64,000 nucleotides of DNA, taken from CAYQEC01 sp964416425 (lineage in GTDB: Bacteria > Actinomycetota > Acidimicrobiia > Spongiisociales > UBA5794). The stretch spans positions 62,001 through 126,000 of the forward strand of contig CAYQEC010000002.1 in assembly GCA_964416425.1 (NCBI GenBank), in the 5' to 3' direction. How positions within the stretch are numbered: position 1 is the first letter of the stretch; each line of letters starts with the position of its first letter. This document shows positions 52,257 to 60,052 of this stretch, one piece after another. The notes under the pieces are model-generated. The model worked only from the letters and a program-made list of their open reading frames with translations. It had not been told where the DNA came from and did no database searches. The translations under genes were made by a program, and so were the position numbers.

Positions 52257-52691
52257 TCATGACGGGAAGCGTCCCGCCAGGCGGTCCAGGTTCCTCCGCC
52301 ACACCACGGTGAGCACCCGGGCGCCGACCAGGGCTCCGAGGCGGCCCCCCAGGTACCACGGGAATCGCAGCTCCTCCCGCCAGGTGAACCGGGTGGCCCC
52401 GCCCTCCTCCTCGAGGACGAACTCGCCGCTCCCGGTCACCAGCCCGACGTGGTGAATCGCCATGCGGTTGGGCGGGTCCCAGGCGACGAACTCCATGACG
52501 TCGGCGAGCCGGAACGGGCCGATCCTCGTCGCCACCTCCAGGCGGGTTCCGACGCCGCGGCGCTGCGCGGTGAGGAAGGTGATGCGTTCGGCGTCTGCCA
52601 TCCATTCGACATGGGATTCGAGTGCCGCGAGGTCGGCCCAGACACCGGCGACGGGGGCGGCGATGAGCCGGCTCACCTCGACGCGAGCCAT
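52257..52691 (-). CDS. SRPBCC-family protein
   Basis: A 144-residue helix-grip domain protein. VEVSRLIAAPVAGVWADLAALESHVEWMADAERI is the classical opening of polyketide-cyclase/dehydrase-like SRPBCC proteins, and FTWREELRFPWYLGG near the end is the C-terminal helix region. It likely binds a hydrophobic ligand. ATG 52691 (MARVEV) follows AGGTGG and is preferred to the longer frame starting at 52781. It is divergent from the Clp1-like gene. Confidence 0.8.
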   Translation of the reverse strand: MARVEVSRLIAAPVAGVWADLAALESHVEWMADAERITFLTAQRRGVGTRLEVATRIGPFRLADVMEFVAWDPPNRMAIHHVGLVTGSGEFVLEEEGGATRFTWREELRFPWYLGGRLGALVGARVLTVVWRRNLDRLAGRFPS

Positions 52692-52884
52692 CGCCACCTC
52701 GCCTCGCCGCGGACCGGAGCCGGGCCGGTCTCCCCATGGCGCCGGGCGGGAGCAGACCGCACTGCTGAGAAGTCCTCCCACATGTCCGGTGCGAGACTAC
52801 CGGCCGGAACGGCTCCCCGGAGGACGTCCACGGTCTCACCGCGGCGCCGGCATAGAATCGCTGGGAGGAATCGGAGGAAAGTCG

Positions 52885-53775
52885 TTGGAGGAGCCAGCCG
52901 AGCATTACGCGTCCCTGCGGGAGCGCGTCATGGGGGAACGCGGGGTCATCATGGTGGTCGGCGGCGCCGACACCGGGAAGACGACCATGTCCCGCTACCT
53001 GCTGGAGGGCGCCCTCGACGAGGGAATGTCCGTTGCCTTCATCGACGCCGACGTGGGTGTGTCGACCGTGGGCCCTCCCGCCTGTGTCGGGCTCCGCTGG
53101 GTGCGGAGCCGCGACGACCTGGCCAATTTGGGTGACGCCGACGAGCTGCGCTTCGTCGGATCCACCCAACCCCAAGGGGTGGTGCTGCCCCACGTGGTGT
53201 CGACGGCGACCCTGGTCGACATCGCCCGCCAGGAAGCCGACTTCATCGTGCTCGACACAACCAGCGTCGTCTCCGGCGTGCTGGGGCAGACGCTCAAGTA
53301 CCACCTGATGGAGGTGTGCGCCCCCACGCTGGTGATCGTCATGCAGCGGGGCGAGGAGATGGAGCCGATCATCGGCATGCTGCGCCGCTTCCTGTCGGCC
53401 CGGATCGCCAAGGCGGCCCCGCCCCCCGACCTGGTCCCGGCCAGTCCCGTGGAGCGGAGGGCCCGCCGCATCGCCTCGTTCCGCAAGGCGCTGGAGCCGC
53501 CGCTGCAGCGCTGGAGGGTCCACACCTCGGTCTTCGCCCCGACGCTGCCGGAGGGGTTCGACGTCTCCCGTCTCGCCGGGATGCTGGTCGGCGTCCAGGA
53601 TGGCGAGGGACGGTGCCTCGGCCTCGGCGCCCTCGAATACGACCAGGGCGTGGTCCGGGTCGCCACCCATTTCGGAGAGCAGATGAAGGGGCTCCGCCTC
53701 GGATCACTCCAGATCAACCTCGACACCTACGAGACCACCAGGGTCCGGCTGAGCGAGCTGATCTTCGGGTTCTGA
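52885..53775 (+). CDS. Clp1/Grc3-type P-loop polynucleotide kinase homologue
   Basis: A 296-residue P-loop protein. Walker A is VVGGADTGKTT (residues 24-34); it is followed by FIDADVGVSTVGPPACVGL and LRFVGSTQPQG, which match the Clp1/Grc3/Nol9 RNA 5'-kinase family (consensus DxDxGQS-x-PP and the FVGS-P segment), with Val in place of the usual Gln. FIVLDTTSVVSG is the Walker B region. The family phosphorylates RNA 5'-OH ends in archaea and eukaryotes; the role in bacteria is unclear. The TTG start has CGGAGGAAA upstream and a -10-like TAGAAT at 52853-52858. The last third is a distinct domain. Confidence 0.75.
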   Translation: MEEPAEHYASLRERVMGERGVIMVVGGADTGKTTMSRYLLEGALDEGMSVAFIDADVGVSTVGPPACVGLRWVRSRDDLANLGDADELRFVGSTQPQGVVLPHVVSTATLVDIARQEADFIVLDTTSVVSGVLGQTLKYHLMEVCAPTLVIVMQRGEEMEPIIGMLRRFLSARIAKAAPPPDLVPASPVERRARRIASFRKALEPPLQRWRVHTSVFAPTLPEGFDVSRLAGMLVGVQDGEGRCLGLGALEYDQGVVRVATHFGEQMKGLRLGSLQINLDTYETTRVRLSELIFGF

Positions 53776-53812
53776 CCCCACCCATCACGGGCGGGTGGCC
53801 GGAGGACGTGGC

Positions 53813-53888
53813 AAAGCCCAAGGAACCTCCGCAGCCTGTCCCCGCACTTCCCCGAACGAGGTCTGGTTGCTCGAGCCCCTTGGGCTTT
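53813..53888. repeat. long inverted repeat in intergenic region
   Basis: AAAGCCCAAGG (53813-53823) and CCTTGGGCTTT (53878-53888) are perfect 11-base arms 54 bases apart, in the 410-base gap after the Clp1-like gene. They could fold into a structured RNA or mark an old insertion. The gap also has the 12-base palindrome TTGGCGCGCCAA (53977-53988) and no credible gene. Confidence 0.4.
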
Positions 53889-54018
53889 ACCGTTTCGACC
53901 TTACGAAGACGGAGCGCACGATTCAAGTGCGTCGTTGGGGCCGATTCCACCCCGGATCCTCACTCCCAGATCGGGGTTGGCGCGCCAATTGCGGCTACTT
54001 CCCGCTCAAGCCGGCGGC

Positions 54019-54074
54019 TTCTCCACATATCCACAGCAATCCACAGGGTCTTGTGCACAACGGCGTGTCGACAA
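54019..54074. other. cluster of DnaA-box-like sites
   Basis: Within 56 bases there are TTCTCCACA (54019), ATATCCACA (54027), CAATCCACA (54037), TTGTGCACA (54051) and, reversed, TTGTCGACA (54066-54074). All resemble the DnaA box TTATCCACA / TTGTCCACA. There is no dnaA or dnaN nearby, so this is more likely a DnaA-titrating or regulatory site than the replication origin. Confidence 0.5.
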
Positions 54075-54185
54075 GTCCGGCACCGCGTTTTTTCGCGCCC
54101 GCCGCGGTCGTGTCGAATCGTGTGCCGATCCGGTGGGAACGCTTCAGGCGGGACCCCTGAAATGGGCCATCCGGGCCGGACGAGA

Positions 54186-55421
54186 TCACCGGGCGGTGAT
54201 GCCGTAGTACAGCTCGATGAGGTGGTCGACCGTCTTCGCCCAGGAGAAGCGGTCGGTGAACTCGACCCCACCCCGAGCGAGTTTGGTGGCGAGGCCGGGG
54301 TCACCCAGCACCCGTGTGAGCGCCTCGGTGTAGGCGGCCGGCTCGTGGCCGTCGACCAGGAAGCCGGAGCGCCCGTCCTCGACGGCGAAGCGGAGCCCGC
54401 CCACCGCAGCGGCGACCACCGGCAGCCCGCATGCCTGGGCCTCGGCCGCCACCAGCCCGAACGACTCACTGCGGGACGACATGACGAGGACATCGGCGCC
54501 CTGATAGAAGCGCGCCAGCTGCTCGTGGGGTTGCGGTGGGAGGAAATGGACCCGGTCGGCGACGCCGAGCACGGAGGCGAGCTCACGGAGCCGGGTCAGC
54601 TCGGGTCCCCCGTCCGGGCCACTGGGGCCGCCGACCACCACCAGATGAGGTGGCCGGAACGTTGCCGACTCCGGGATGGCGGCACAGGCCGCGATGGCGA
54701 TGTCGACCCCTTTCAGCGGCTGGATCCGCCCGACGAAGAGCACGACCGGGTCGTCACCCAGGTAGTCGTGGAGACCGGTCCAGACCCGGGCGGCGCGCCG
54801 CTCTCCCGGCCGGAAGACCGCGTGGTCGATGCCGGGAGGCGAGGTGCAGAGTCGCTCCGGACTGGCGCCGTAGTGCTCGAGTAGGTCGTCGTATTCGGCC
54901 GGGGTCGAGGCGATGACGCAGTTGGAGCGGGCGATGACCTCCTGCTCGGCCACGGTGCGGATCAGCCCGGCGCCGGGCTCGCCGGGCCGGCGATTCAGGT
55001 CCTTGATCCGCCCCAGAGTGTGGAACGAGTTGGCGAGCGGCAGCCCGAGGCGTTCCTTGAGGATCACCCCCGACCAGCCCGAGAGCCAGTAGTGGCTGTG
55101 GAGCAGGTCGAACGTGAGGCCGTTGGCGTCGATCCAGCCGAGCGTCTCTTCGGTGAAGTCGCCGACCAGGCCCGGCATCTGGCGCATCGGCACCGGTGCC
55201 GCCGGTCCGGCGGTGACGTGGACCACCCGGTAGCCGGGCTGCACGTGGACCACCTCGGGGTCGGATCCGGTGCGTCGGGTGAACACCACCACCTCGATGC
55301 CGCGCCCGGCGAGCGTCTTCGCCACCTCGTTGACGTACACGTTCATACCCCCGGCGTCGCCGATGCCGGGGAGCTGGACCGGGCAGGTGTGGAGCGACAG
55401 GAAGGCGACCCGGCTGATCAC
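54186..55421 (-). CDS. GT4 glycosyltransferase, MshA-like
   Basis: A 411-residue GT-B fold glycosyltransferase. SLHTCPVQLPGIGDAGGMNVYV at the N terminus, LHSHYWLSGWSGV, SFHTLGRIKD, SPPGIDHAVFRP, LFVGRIQPLKGVD and SSRSESFGLVAAEAQACGLPVVA follow the MshA pattern, the enzyme that joins N-acetylglucosamine to inositol phosphate in mycothiol synthesis. Family resemblance is good but sucrose-synthase-like relatives exist, so the donor and acceptor are not certain. The GTG start overlaps the preceding GNAT stop (GTGA). No mshB-D genes are next to it. Confidence 0.8.
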   Translation of the reverse strand: MISRVAFLSLHTCPVQLPGIGDAGGMNVYVNEVAKTLAGRGIEVVVFTRRTGSDPEVVHVQPGYRVVHVTAGPAAPVPMRQMPGLVGDFTEETLGWIDANGLTFDLLHSHYWLSGWSGVILKERLGLPLANSFHTLGRIKDLNRRPGEPGAGLIRTVAEQEVIARSNCVIASTPAEYDDLLEHYGASPERLCTSPPGIDHAVFRPGERRAARVWTGLHDYLGDDPVVLFVGRIQPLKGVDIAIAACAAIPESATFRPPHLVVVGGPSGPDGGPELTRLRELASVLGVADRVHFLPPQPHEQLARFYQGADVLVMSSRSESFGLVAAEAQACGLPVVAAAVGGLRFAVEDGRSGFLVDGHEPAAYTEALTRVLGDPGLATKLARGGVEFTDRFSWAKTVDHLIELYYGITAR

Positions 55422-56368
55422 GCCCCACCCCCGAACGCCCCGGTGATGCGGTAGAGCGGGCGGGGACGCGCCCCGAGCCGGAACTTGTAGGGCTCACTGC
55501 CCTTGAGGAAGTCGAACCGTGGCAGTCCGCGCCGGATGGCGTGCTCGATCAGCAGGTTCACCAGCACGATCCCCGGCGAGGCGGTGGCCGCCTCCGGCTC
55601 GAAGGCGGAGTTGTAGAGGTAGTACCCGGCGGCGTCCTCGAACCCGAACCCGGCGGCCACCGCCACCCCGTCCCCACCGCGGAGCACGTCGATGACCCCA
55701 CCGACGTCGTCGTGGAGGGCGGCGAAGAAACGGGCCCGGGCCGGCGACATGAACCCGCCCTTCTCCCCGTCGGCGCGACGGTGGATCGCGACGAAGGCCT
55801 CCACCGCCCCCGGTCCTTGCTCACGCTGCAGGCGCGGCGCGCCGCGGGCGGCCTCGAACCGTCGCCCTTTCCGCCGTACTTCGTGACGCTGCTTCTTGTC
55901 GAGGCCGGCCAGGTAACGGTCGGGGTCGTCGGGTAGGTCGAGCACCGCCGCCACTTCGTGCCGTTCCGGTTCGACCCGGCAGCCGGCCGCCGCCAAGCCG
56001 GCGGCGACGACGTCGGCCGCCTCGCGCGGCAGGCTGCCGAAACGGAAGGGGGTCCCGCCGGGCAGGGCGGCGGCGAGCTTCGCCACCGCCGCCGGGACCT
56101 GGTCTCCGAGCGGGCTGTGGTAGTCGGTGAGGTCGGGGTCACCGAGGAACTCGAGGCGGTCGGCGTGCCGGTACAGCGGCAGCAGCGCGTCGCCGGCGTC
56201 GGCCAGCAAGAGTTCGGCGCCGGCAGGGCGGCAGTACTCCCACCAGGCGCGAAGGAAGGCGCGCCGCGGGAACGGACCGGTGTGTGAGGCCACCGGGTCC
56301 AGTTCGAAGGCGGGGGTCGCCCAGTCGTCGTGAACGTGCATGCCCTTCCCCGTGCGGTTCGTGGTCAT
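55418..56368 (-). CDS. BioF2-like GNAT acetyltransferase
   Basis: A 316-residue protein with two GNAT-like halves, as in BioF2/FemAB-related acyltransferases: ELLLADAGDALLPLYR early, DKKQRHEVRRKGRR in the middle, and YYLYNSAFEPEAATASPGIVLVNLLIEHAIRRGL with FDFLKGSEPYKFRLGA near the end. Such proteins often act in cell-envelope polysaccharide or lipid modification. ATG 56368 overlaps the asparaginase stop (ATGA); an internal ATG at 56341 is an alternative. It is coupled on its 3' side to the MshA-like gene. Confidence 0.78.
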   Translation of the reverse strand: MTTNRTGKGMHVHDDWATPAFELDPVASHTGPFPRRAFLRAWWEYCRPAGAELLLADAGDALLPLYRHADRLEFLGDPDLTDYHSPLGDQVPAAVAKLAAALPGGTPFRFGSLPREAADVVAAGLAAAGCRVEPERHEVAAVLDLPDDPDRYLAGLDKKQRHEVRRKGRRFEAARGAPRLQREQGPGAVEAFVAIHRRADGEKGGFMSPARARFFAALHDDVGGVIDVLRGGDGVAVAAGFGFEDAAGYYLYNSAFEPEAATASPGIVLVNLLIEHAIRRGLPRFDFLKGSEPYKFRLGARPRPLYRITGAFGGGA

Positions 56369-57309
56369 TCCCCCGGCTCCGGTCCGAGCGAGCCGACGAC
56401 GACGCCGCCGCCCCAGACCGGGGGCCGGGCGACGTCGCACAGGGAGTCCCACGCCACCTGTGGCAACAACTCGAGGCACCGGATTGCTTCCATCAACGCC
56501 GCCAGCGCCACCGACGCCGATCCCTCGTGGCTTTTGGCGGCGACGCCGATCCCGTGTCGCCCGGCGGCGACGAGACCGGCCGCTCCTACCTTGACCGGCC
56601 CACCCCACCAGGCGCCGAGCCGCCCGTCGCCGCGCAGGTTGTCGGCGACCAGGGCGGGGTAGCGGTGCATGGCGGTGGCGGCGGCGGCGAAGCGCCGGTC
56701 CTCCGTGAGCCGGGCGAACGCCCGTGCCAGGCCCCGGATCGATCCCCGCAGGGTGGGAGCGCCGCAGCCGTCGACACCGGCCGGTTCGGGATCGACGCCG
56801 GTCACGTCGGCGACCACCTCGCGCACCTGTCGTTGCAGCGGATGATTCGGATTGAGGTAGCTCTCCTCCGGCCACCCGGCGGCGCGACAGGCCCGGAGCC
56901 AGGCGGCGTGCTTGCCGGAGCAGTTGTGAAACAGCGGGCGGGGCGCCCGGTGACCGCGGGCAACCAGGATGTCACGGGCGGCGTCGCTCAGTGGCCAGGC
57001 CGGTGGGCAGCGCAAGGCGGCTGTGGTGAGTCCGACGCCGCCCAGGATCGAGGAAACGAGGGCGAGGTGGGCCGGGAACCCCGAATGGCTGGCACAGGCC
57101 AGCGCCATCTGCTCGGGGGCGAGACCGGCCCCGGCCTCATCGGCGACGGTGGCTTGGAAGGGCTTGATCGCTGACCGGTAGAAGAGCGGGAGGTCGGGTT
57201 CACCCCACACCGCCAGGACCCGGCCGGAGGAGTCGGCGGCGACGGCGCTGGCGACGTGGAACGCTTCGGCGAGTCCGGATCGAACCGTGCGGATGCGGAG
57301 CGGGGGCAC
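56365..57309 (-). CDS. asparaginase, Rhizobium etli type
   Basis: A 314-residue protein of the asparaginase II (AnsA-like, Rhizobium etli) family, unrelated to E. coli-type asparaginases. The SAIKPFQ segment is the family S-x-x-K nucleophile region; HNCSGKHAAWLRACRAAGW, ASHSGFPAHLALV and GVDGCGAPTLR are further signatures. It hydrolyses asparagine to aspartate and ammonia. GTG 57309 directly abuts the stop of the RsiG-like gene; the ribosome site is weak, so coupling is probable. Confidence 0.85.
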   Translation of the reverse strand: MPPLRIRTVRSGLAEAFHVASAVAADSSGRVLAVWGEPDLPLFYRSAIKPFQATVADEAGAGLAPEQMALACASHSGFPAHLALVSSILGGVGLTTAALRCPPAWPLSDAARDILVARGHRAPRPLFHNCSGKHAAWLRACRAAGWPEESYLNPNHPLQRQVREVVADVTGVDPEPAGVDGCGAPTLRGSIRGLARAFARLTEDRRFAAAATAMHRYPALVADNLRGDGRLGAWWGGPVKVGAAGLVAAGRHGIGVAAKSHEGSASVALAALMEAIRCLELLPQVAWDSLCDVARPPVWGGGVVVGSLGPEPGE

Positions 57310-57858
57310 TCAGCTCGGCTGCAACAGCTCGTCGACGGTGGCGAGGCCCTCCCGGTACCGCCGGATCAGCTCGGCATGGATCAGCTCATGTGCTTCGTAG
57401 ACGCCGCGGCGTTGCCGGGAGACTTCGCTCTCGATCTCGGTCAGGGCCGCCTGGATGTCCTCCAGCTCGGCGTCGTCGATGCCGGGGAGGTGGGTGAGGA
57501 AATCGTCGCCGAGCACCCGATCGACCGAGCGGCGTCCCGTTGCGGGTGGCTGCGGCGGATCGATGGGCAGCGCCTTGGGGAGGGTGCTGCGCTGCCCGCC
57601 GTCGTCGGCGTCGCTCCCGGTCAGGATCTCCGGCAGCGCCTCGATCAGGCTGCGCTCTTCCTCGCCGGCCCGGCGCCGCATCTCGAAGGCGAGCAGGTCC
57701 ATGCGTCCGTGGAGGAGGCGCCGGTAGTAGGAGAGTTCGGTATCCAGCTCGTCACACAGCTTGCGGCGTTTGCGCAGCTCGTCGAGCGGCACGGTCTCGA
57801 CGTCGGCGACGAAGTCCGGGTCGAGCACGATGTCGATGCGCCTGCGTTGGTGGTTCAG
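57310..57858 (-). CDS. RsiG-like c-di-GMP-responsive anti-sigma candidate, probable CTG start
   Basis: A 182-residue protein with two long helices separated by an acidic/proline linker. Each helix bears a version of the RsiG signature ExxxSxxRxxxQxxxD: D39-S43-R46-H50-D54 in the first and E143-S147-R150-Y154-E158 in the second. In Streptomyces, RsiG uses these to bind c-di-GMP and hold the sigma factor WhiG. Conserved-looking RRRIDIVLDPDF lies at the N terminus and needs a start at CTG 57858, which follows AAAGGA at 8 bases and a TAGCCT -10-like hexamer (57884-57889). The conventional GTG at 57828 would remove part of it. No WhiG gene is in view. Confidence 0.7.
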   Translation of the reverse strand: MNHQRRRIDIVLDPDFVADVETVPLDELRKRRKLCDELDTELSYYRRLLHGRMDLLAFEMRRRAGEEERSLIEALPEILTGSDADDGGQRSTLPKALPIDPPQPPATGRRSVDRVLGDDFLTHLPGIDDAELEDIQAALTEIESEVSRQRRGVYEAHELIHAELIRRYREGLATVDELLQPS

Positions 57859-57900
57859 AGCCGATCCTTTCTGTGCCAGGCCGAGGCTACCAAGGAACCG

Positions 57901-58998
57901 TCACGGACACGCCGCCCGCAGGGTCGGGTACGGGTTCACCGGAGCACCGCCTCCGGGGTGGAGCTGGAAATGGAGGTGGGTCGCGCCGCCGATGGCGTTC
58001 CCGGTGTTGCCGACGTAGCCGAGCACGGTGCCCTTGGCGACGCGTTGGCCGGTGGCGATCCCAGGCGCATAACCGTCGAGGTGGGCGTAGTAGTAGGTGG
58101 CCTCGGCCCCCACCAGGAAGGCGGTGATGCCACCGAGGCTGTTGCTCTTGAGCCGCACGGTGCCGGCGGTGACGGCGACCACCGGGGTGCCACGTGGAGC
58201 GAACAAGTCGTTGCCCTTGTGGGTACGGCCGCCGGAACGGGGGAATCCCCAGTCGTTGATGAAGCTGGCGCCACTCGTGATCGGGCAGATGAACCCGGGA
58301 ATGGAGCCTGCGGGGAGGCCGCCGGCGGCGCCGGCCTTGCGGGCGGCCTCGGCGACCTTGCGGGCCCGCTCCGCCGCCTCGTACTGGGCGAGCACGTCGG
58401 AGTAGTTGGCCTTGGCATCGGCGTAGGCCGCGGCCTGGGCCTGCCTGGCCTCGTCGAGGCGCCCGACGTTGGCCTCGGCCTGGGCGCTCAGTTCCGCCAC
58501 CTCGGCCTCGTTGGCCTTCAACTCCTCTTTGCGGCGATCGAGATCCTGTTGCAGCGCCTCGAGACGGTCGAGCGTCACGAGGTTGGCGTCGGTGGCCCGC
58601 TCGATGAGCACCTGGCGGGTCAGGATGTCCTGGATGGATCCGGCGTCCATGGCGAGGTCGAGGATGCCGGTGCCCCCGTTGATGTAGGCCTCGACGACGA
58701 GATCCTGGGCGAGCTGCTTGAGATCCCGCACCTCGGCTTCGTCCTGCTTGATGCGGTCGACCATGCGGGTGATGCGATAGGTGAGGTCCTCGAGCCGGGC
58801 GTTGATGTCCTGGAATTCGGCCAGGGCCGCCTCCAGGTCGGCATCGGCGTCGGCGAGCTTCTGGTAGGCGGCGTCCCGTTCGGTCTTCGCCTGGTCGACC
58901 TGGCTCTTGGTCTGCGCGGTCGCCCCCACCGGCGTTACCGCGAGCAGGGCGAGGATCAACAGCGGGGTGAGCGCACGAATACGGCGCGTACATCGCAT
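57901..58998 (-). CDS. M23-family peptidase with coiled-coil region
   Basis: A 365-residue exported protein: signal peptide (about 1-28, ending TAQT), a long coiled coil (about 30-245) like EnvC/NlpD-type regulators, and a C-terminal LytM domain. THKGNDLFAPRGTPV contains the H-x-x-x-D zinc ligands and HLHFQLHPGG the H-x-H pair, so all ligands are present and the enzyme may cut peptidoglycan itself. GTVLGYVGNTGNA is also typical. ATG 58998 is preceded by TATCCT 11 bases upstream and has no ribosome site. The longer frame to 59085 has no support. Confidence 0.88.
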   Translation of the reverse strand: MRCTRRIRALTPLLILALLAVTPVGATAQTKSQVDQAKTERDAAYQKLADADADLEAALAEFQDINARLEDLTYRITRMVDRIKQDEAEVRDLKQLAQDLVVEAYINGGTGILDLAMDAGSIQDILTRQVLIERATDANLVTLDRLEALQQDLDRRKEELKANEAEVAELSAQAEANVGRLDEARQAQAAAYADAKANYSDVLAQYEAAERARKVAEAARKAGAAGGLPAGSIPGFICPITSGASFINDWGFPRSGGRTHKGNDLFAPRGTPVVAVTAGTVRLKSNSLGGITAFLVGAEATYYYAHLDGYAPGIATGQRVAKGTVLGYVGNTGNAIGGATHLHFQLHPGGGAPVNPYPTLRAACP

Positions 58999-59009
58999 GG
59001 CGGGAATCG

Positions 59010-59015
59010 AGGATA
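59010..59015 (-). promoter_or_regulatory. -10-like element for the M23 peptidase gene
   Basis: TATCCT on the minus strand, 11 bases before ATG 58998, with no Shine-Dalgarno sequence. The gap is slightly longer than in the other leaderless-type genes. Confidence 0.35.
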
Positions 59016-59101
59016 GCCCTTTCCCGGAAGCTGAGCGCATCCGCTGGATGTTTCGCCGTACTGGCGAGTGTGCTCCCGGGGCCACCCGCCCGAGGCGGCC
59101 C

Positions 59102-60028
59102 TCACCCGTCCCGCGCCGGCGCGCCGGCCCCGGGACGCCGGGTGGCGACGATGCCGACCGTCACCAGCACGATTCCGGCGAGCTGGCCGGGTCCGGGCAC
59201 CTCCGCCAGGAAGATCCAGCCGAGGACGGCGATCTGGATCAGCATGGTGTTGTTGATGGCGACCGACTCGGTGGCGGTGAGGTGGCGGAGGGAGAGGTTC
59301 CAGAGCGTGAAGGCGAGGGCGGTGTTGACCACGGCCAGCCACAGCACGATCAGCAGCGCCCGCCCGGTGAGGTGGGGCCAGCCCTCGGTGACGAGGCCGG
59401 CGAGGAGCAGCGCCCCGGCCCCGACCGTCATCGACACCGTGGTGGTGACGAGGGGAATGGCGCCCTCCATGCGGTGGACCCGGCGACCGAGCAGCGCCGA
59501 GGCGGCGTTGGCGAGTAACCCGACGCCGGCGGCCACCATGCCGGCCACGGTGGCCCCGAGCGAACCGGCGAAGTAGAGGCCGGCCCCCACCGCCACCAGG
59601 GTGGCGCCGCCGACCTGGCGCCCGCTGGGGCGTTCCCCGAGGGAGCGTCCCGCCAGGCCGGCGACCACCAGCGGGGTGAGGGAGAGCACGAGGCTGGTGG
59701 TGGCGGCCGGCTGATGGGCGAGCGCTACGAATTGGGCTCCCTGGGTGACGGTGTAGAAGACGAGGCCGAGTGCCACCAGCTCGCCCCACCCGCGCCGCAG
59801 CGCCGACCGCATGCCGGCCCGTGCCGCCGGGCGGGACAGCACCGTGACCAGGAGCACCAGCGCCGCCGCGGCGTAGCGCAGCCCGGCGAACATGATCGGC
59901 TCGAGTCCCTCGTTGTCGAGCCCGAAGCGGATGATCACCCACGAGGAGCTCCACAGCACGGTGACGAGGAGAGCGAGCCAGGTGGCGCGCCGGCTGCTGC
60001 GGCGCTCCGCCCCGAGTCGCGGACCCAT
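59102..60028 (-). CDS. DMT-superfamily (EamA) exporter
   Basis: A 308-residue transporter with ten hydrophobic helices in two EamA repeats (about 15-140 and 150-290). WSSSWVIIRFGLDNEGLEPIMFAGLRY and LWNLSLRHLTATESVAINNTMLIQIAVLGWIFLAEVPG are typical of the two halves. Relatives export amino acids, nucleosides or drugs; the substrate is not predictable. It begins 24 bases after the MoaD-fusion gene on the same strand, so the two may form an operon. Confidence 0.87.
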   Translation of the reverse strand: MGPRLGAERRSSRRATWLALLVTVLWSSSWVIIRFGLDNEGLEPIMFAGLRYAAAALVLLVTVLSRPAARAGMRSALRRGWGELVALGLVFYTVTQGAQFVALAHQPAATTSLVLSLTPLVVAGLAGRSLGERPSGRQVGGATLVAVGAGLYFAGSLGATVAGMVAAGVGLLANAASALLGRRVHRMEGAIPLVTTTVSMTVGAGALLLAGLVTEGWPHLTGRALLIVLWLAVVNTALAFTLWNLSLRHLTATESVAINNTMLIQIAVLGWIFLAEVPGPGQLAGIVLVTVGIVATRRPGAGAPARDG

Positions 60029-60052
60029 CGCGTCGCTCCCGAGCCCGGCTCG

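Noticed and set aside
54019..54074. replication origin
   Set aside because: DnaA-like boxes are present but there is no dnaA, dnaN or A+T-rich unwinding region beside them.
53795..54160. 121-codon frame in the gap after the Clp1-like gene
   Set aside because: It runs through the inverted repeat and the DnaA-box cluster, has no family features and no credible start signal.
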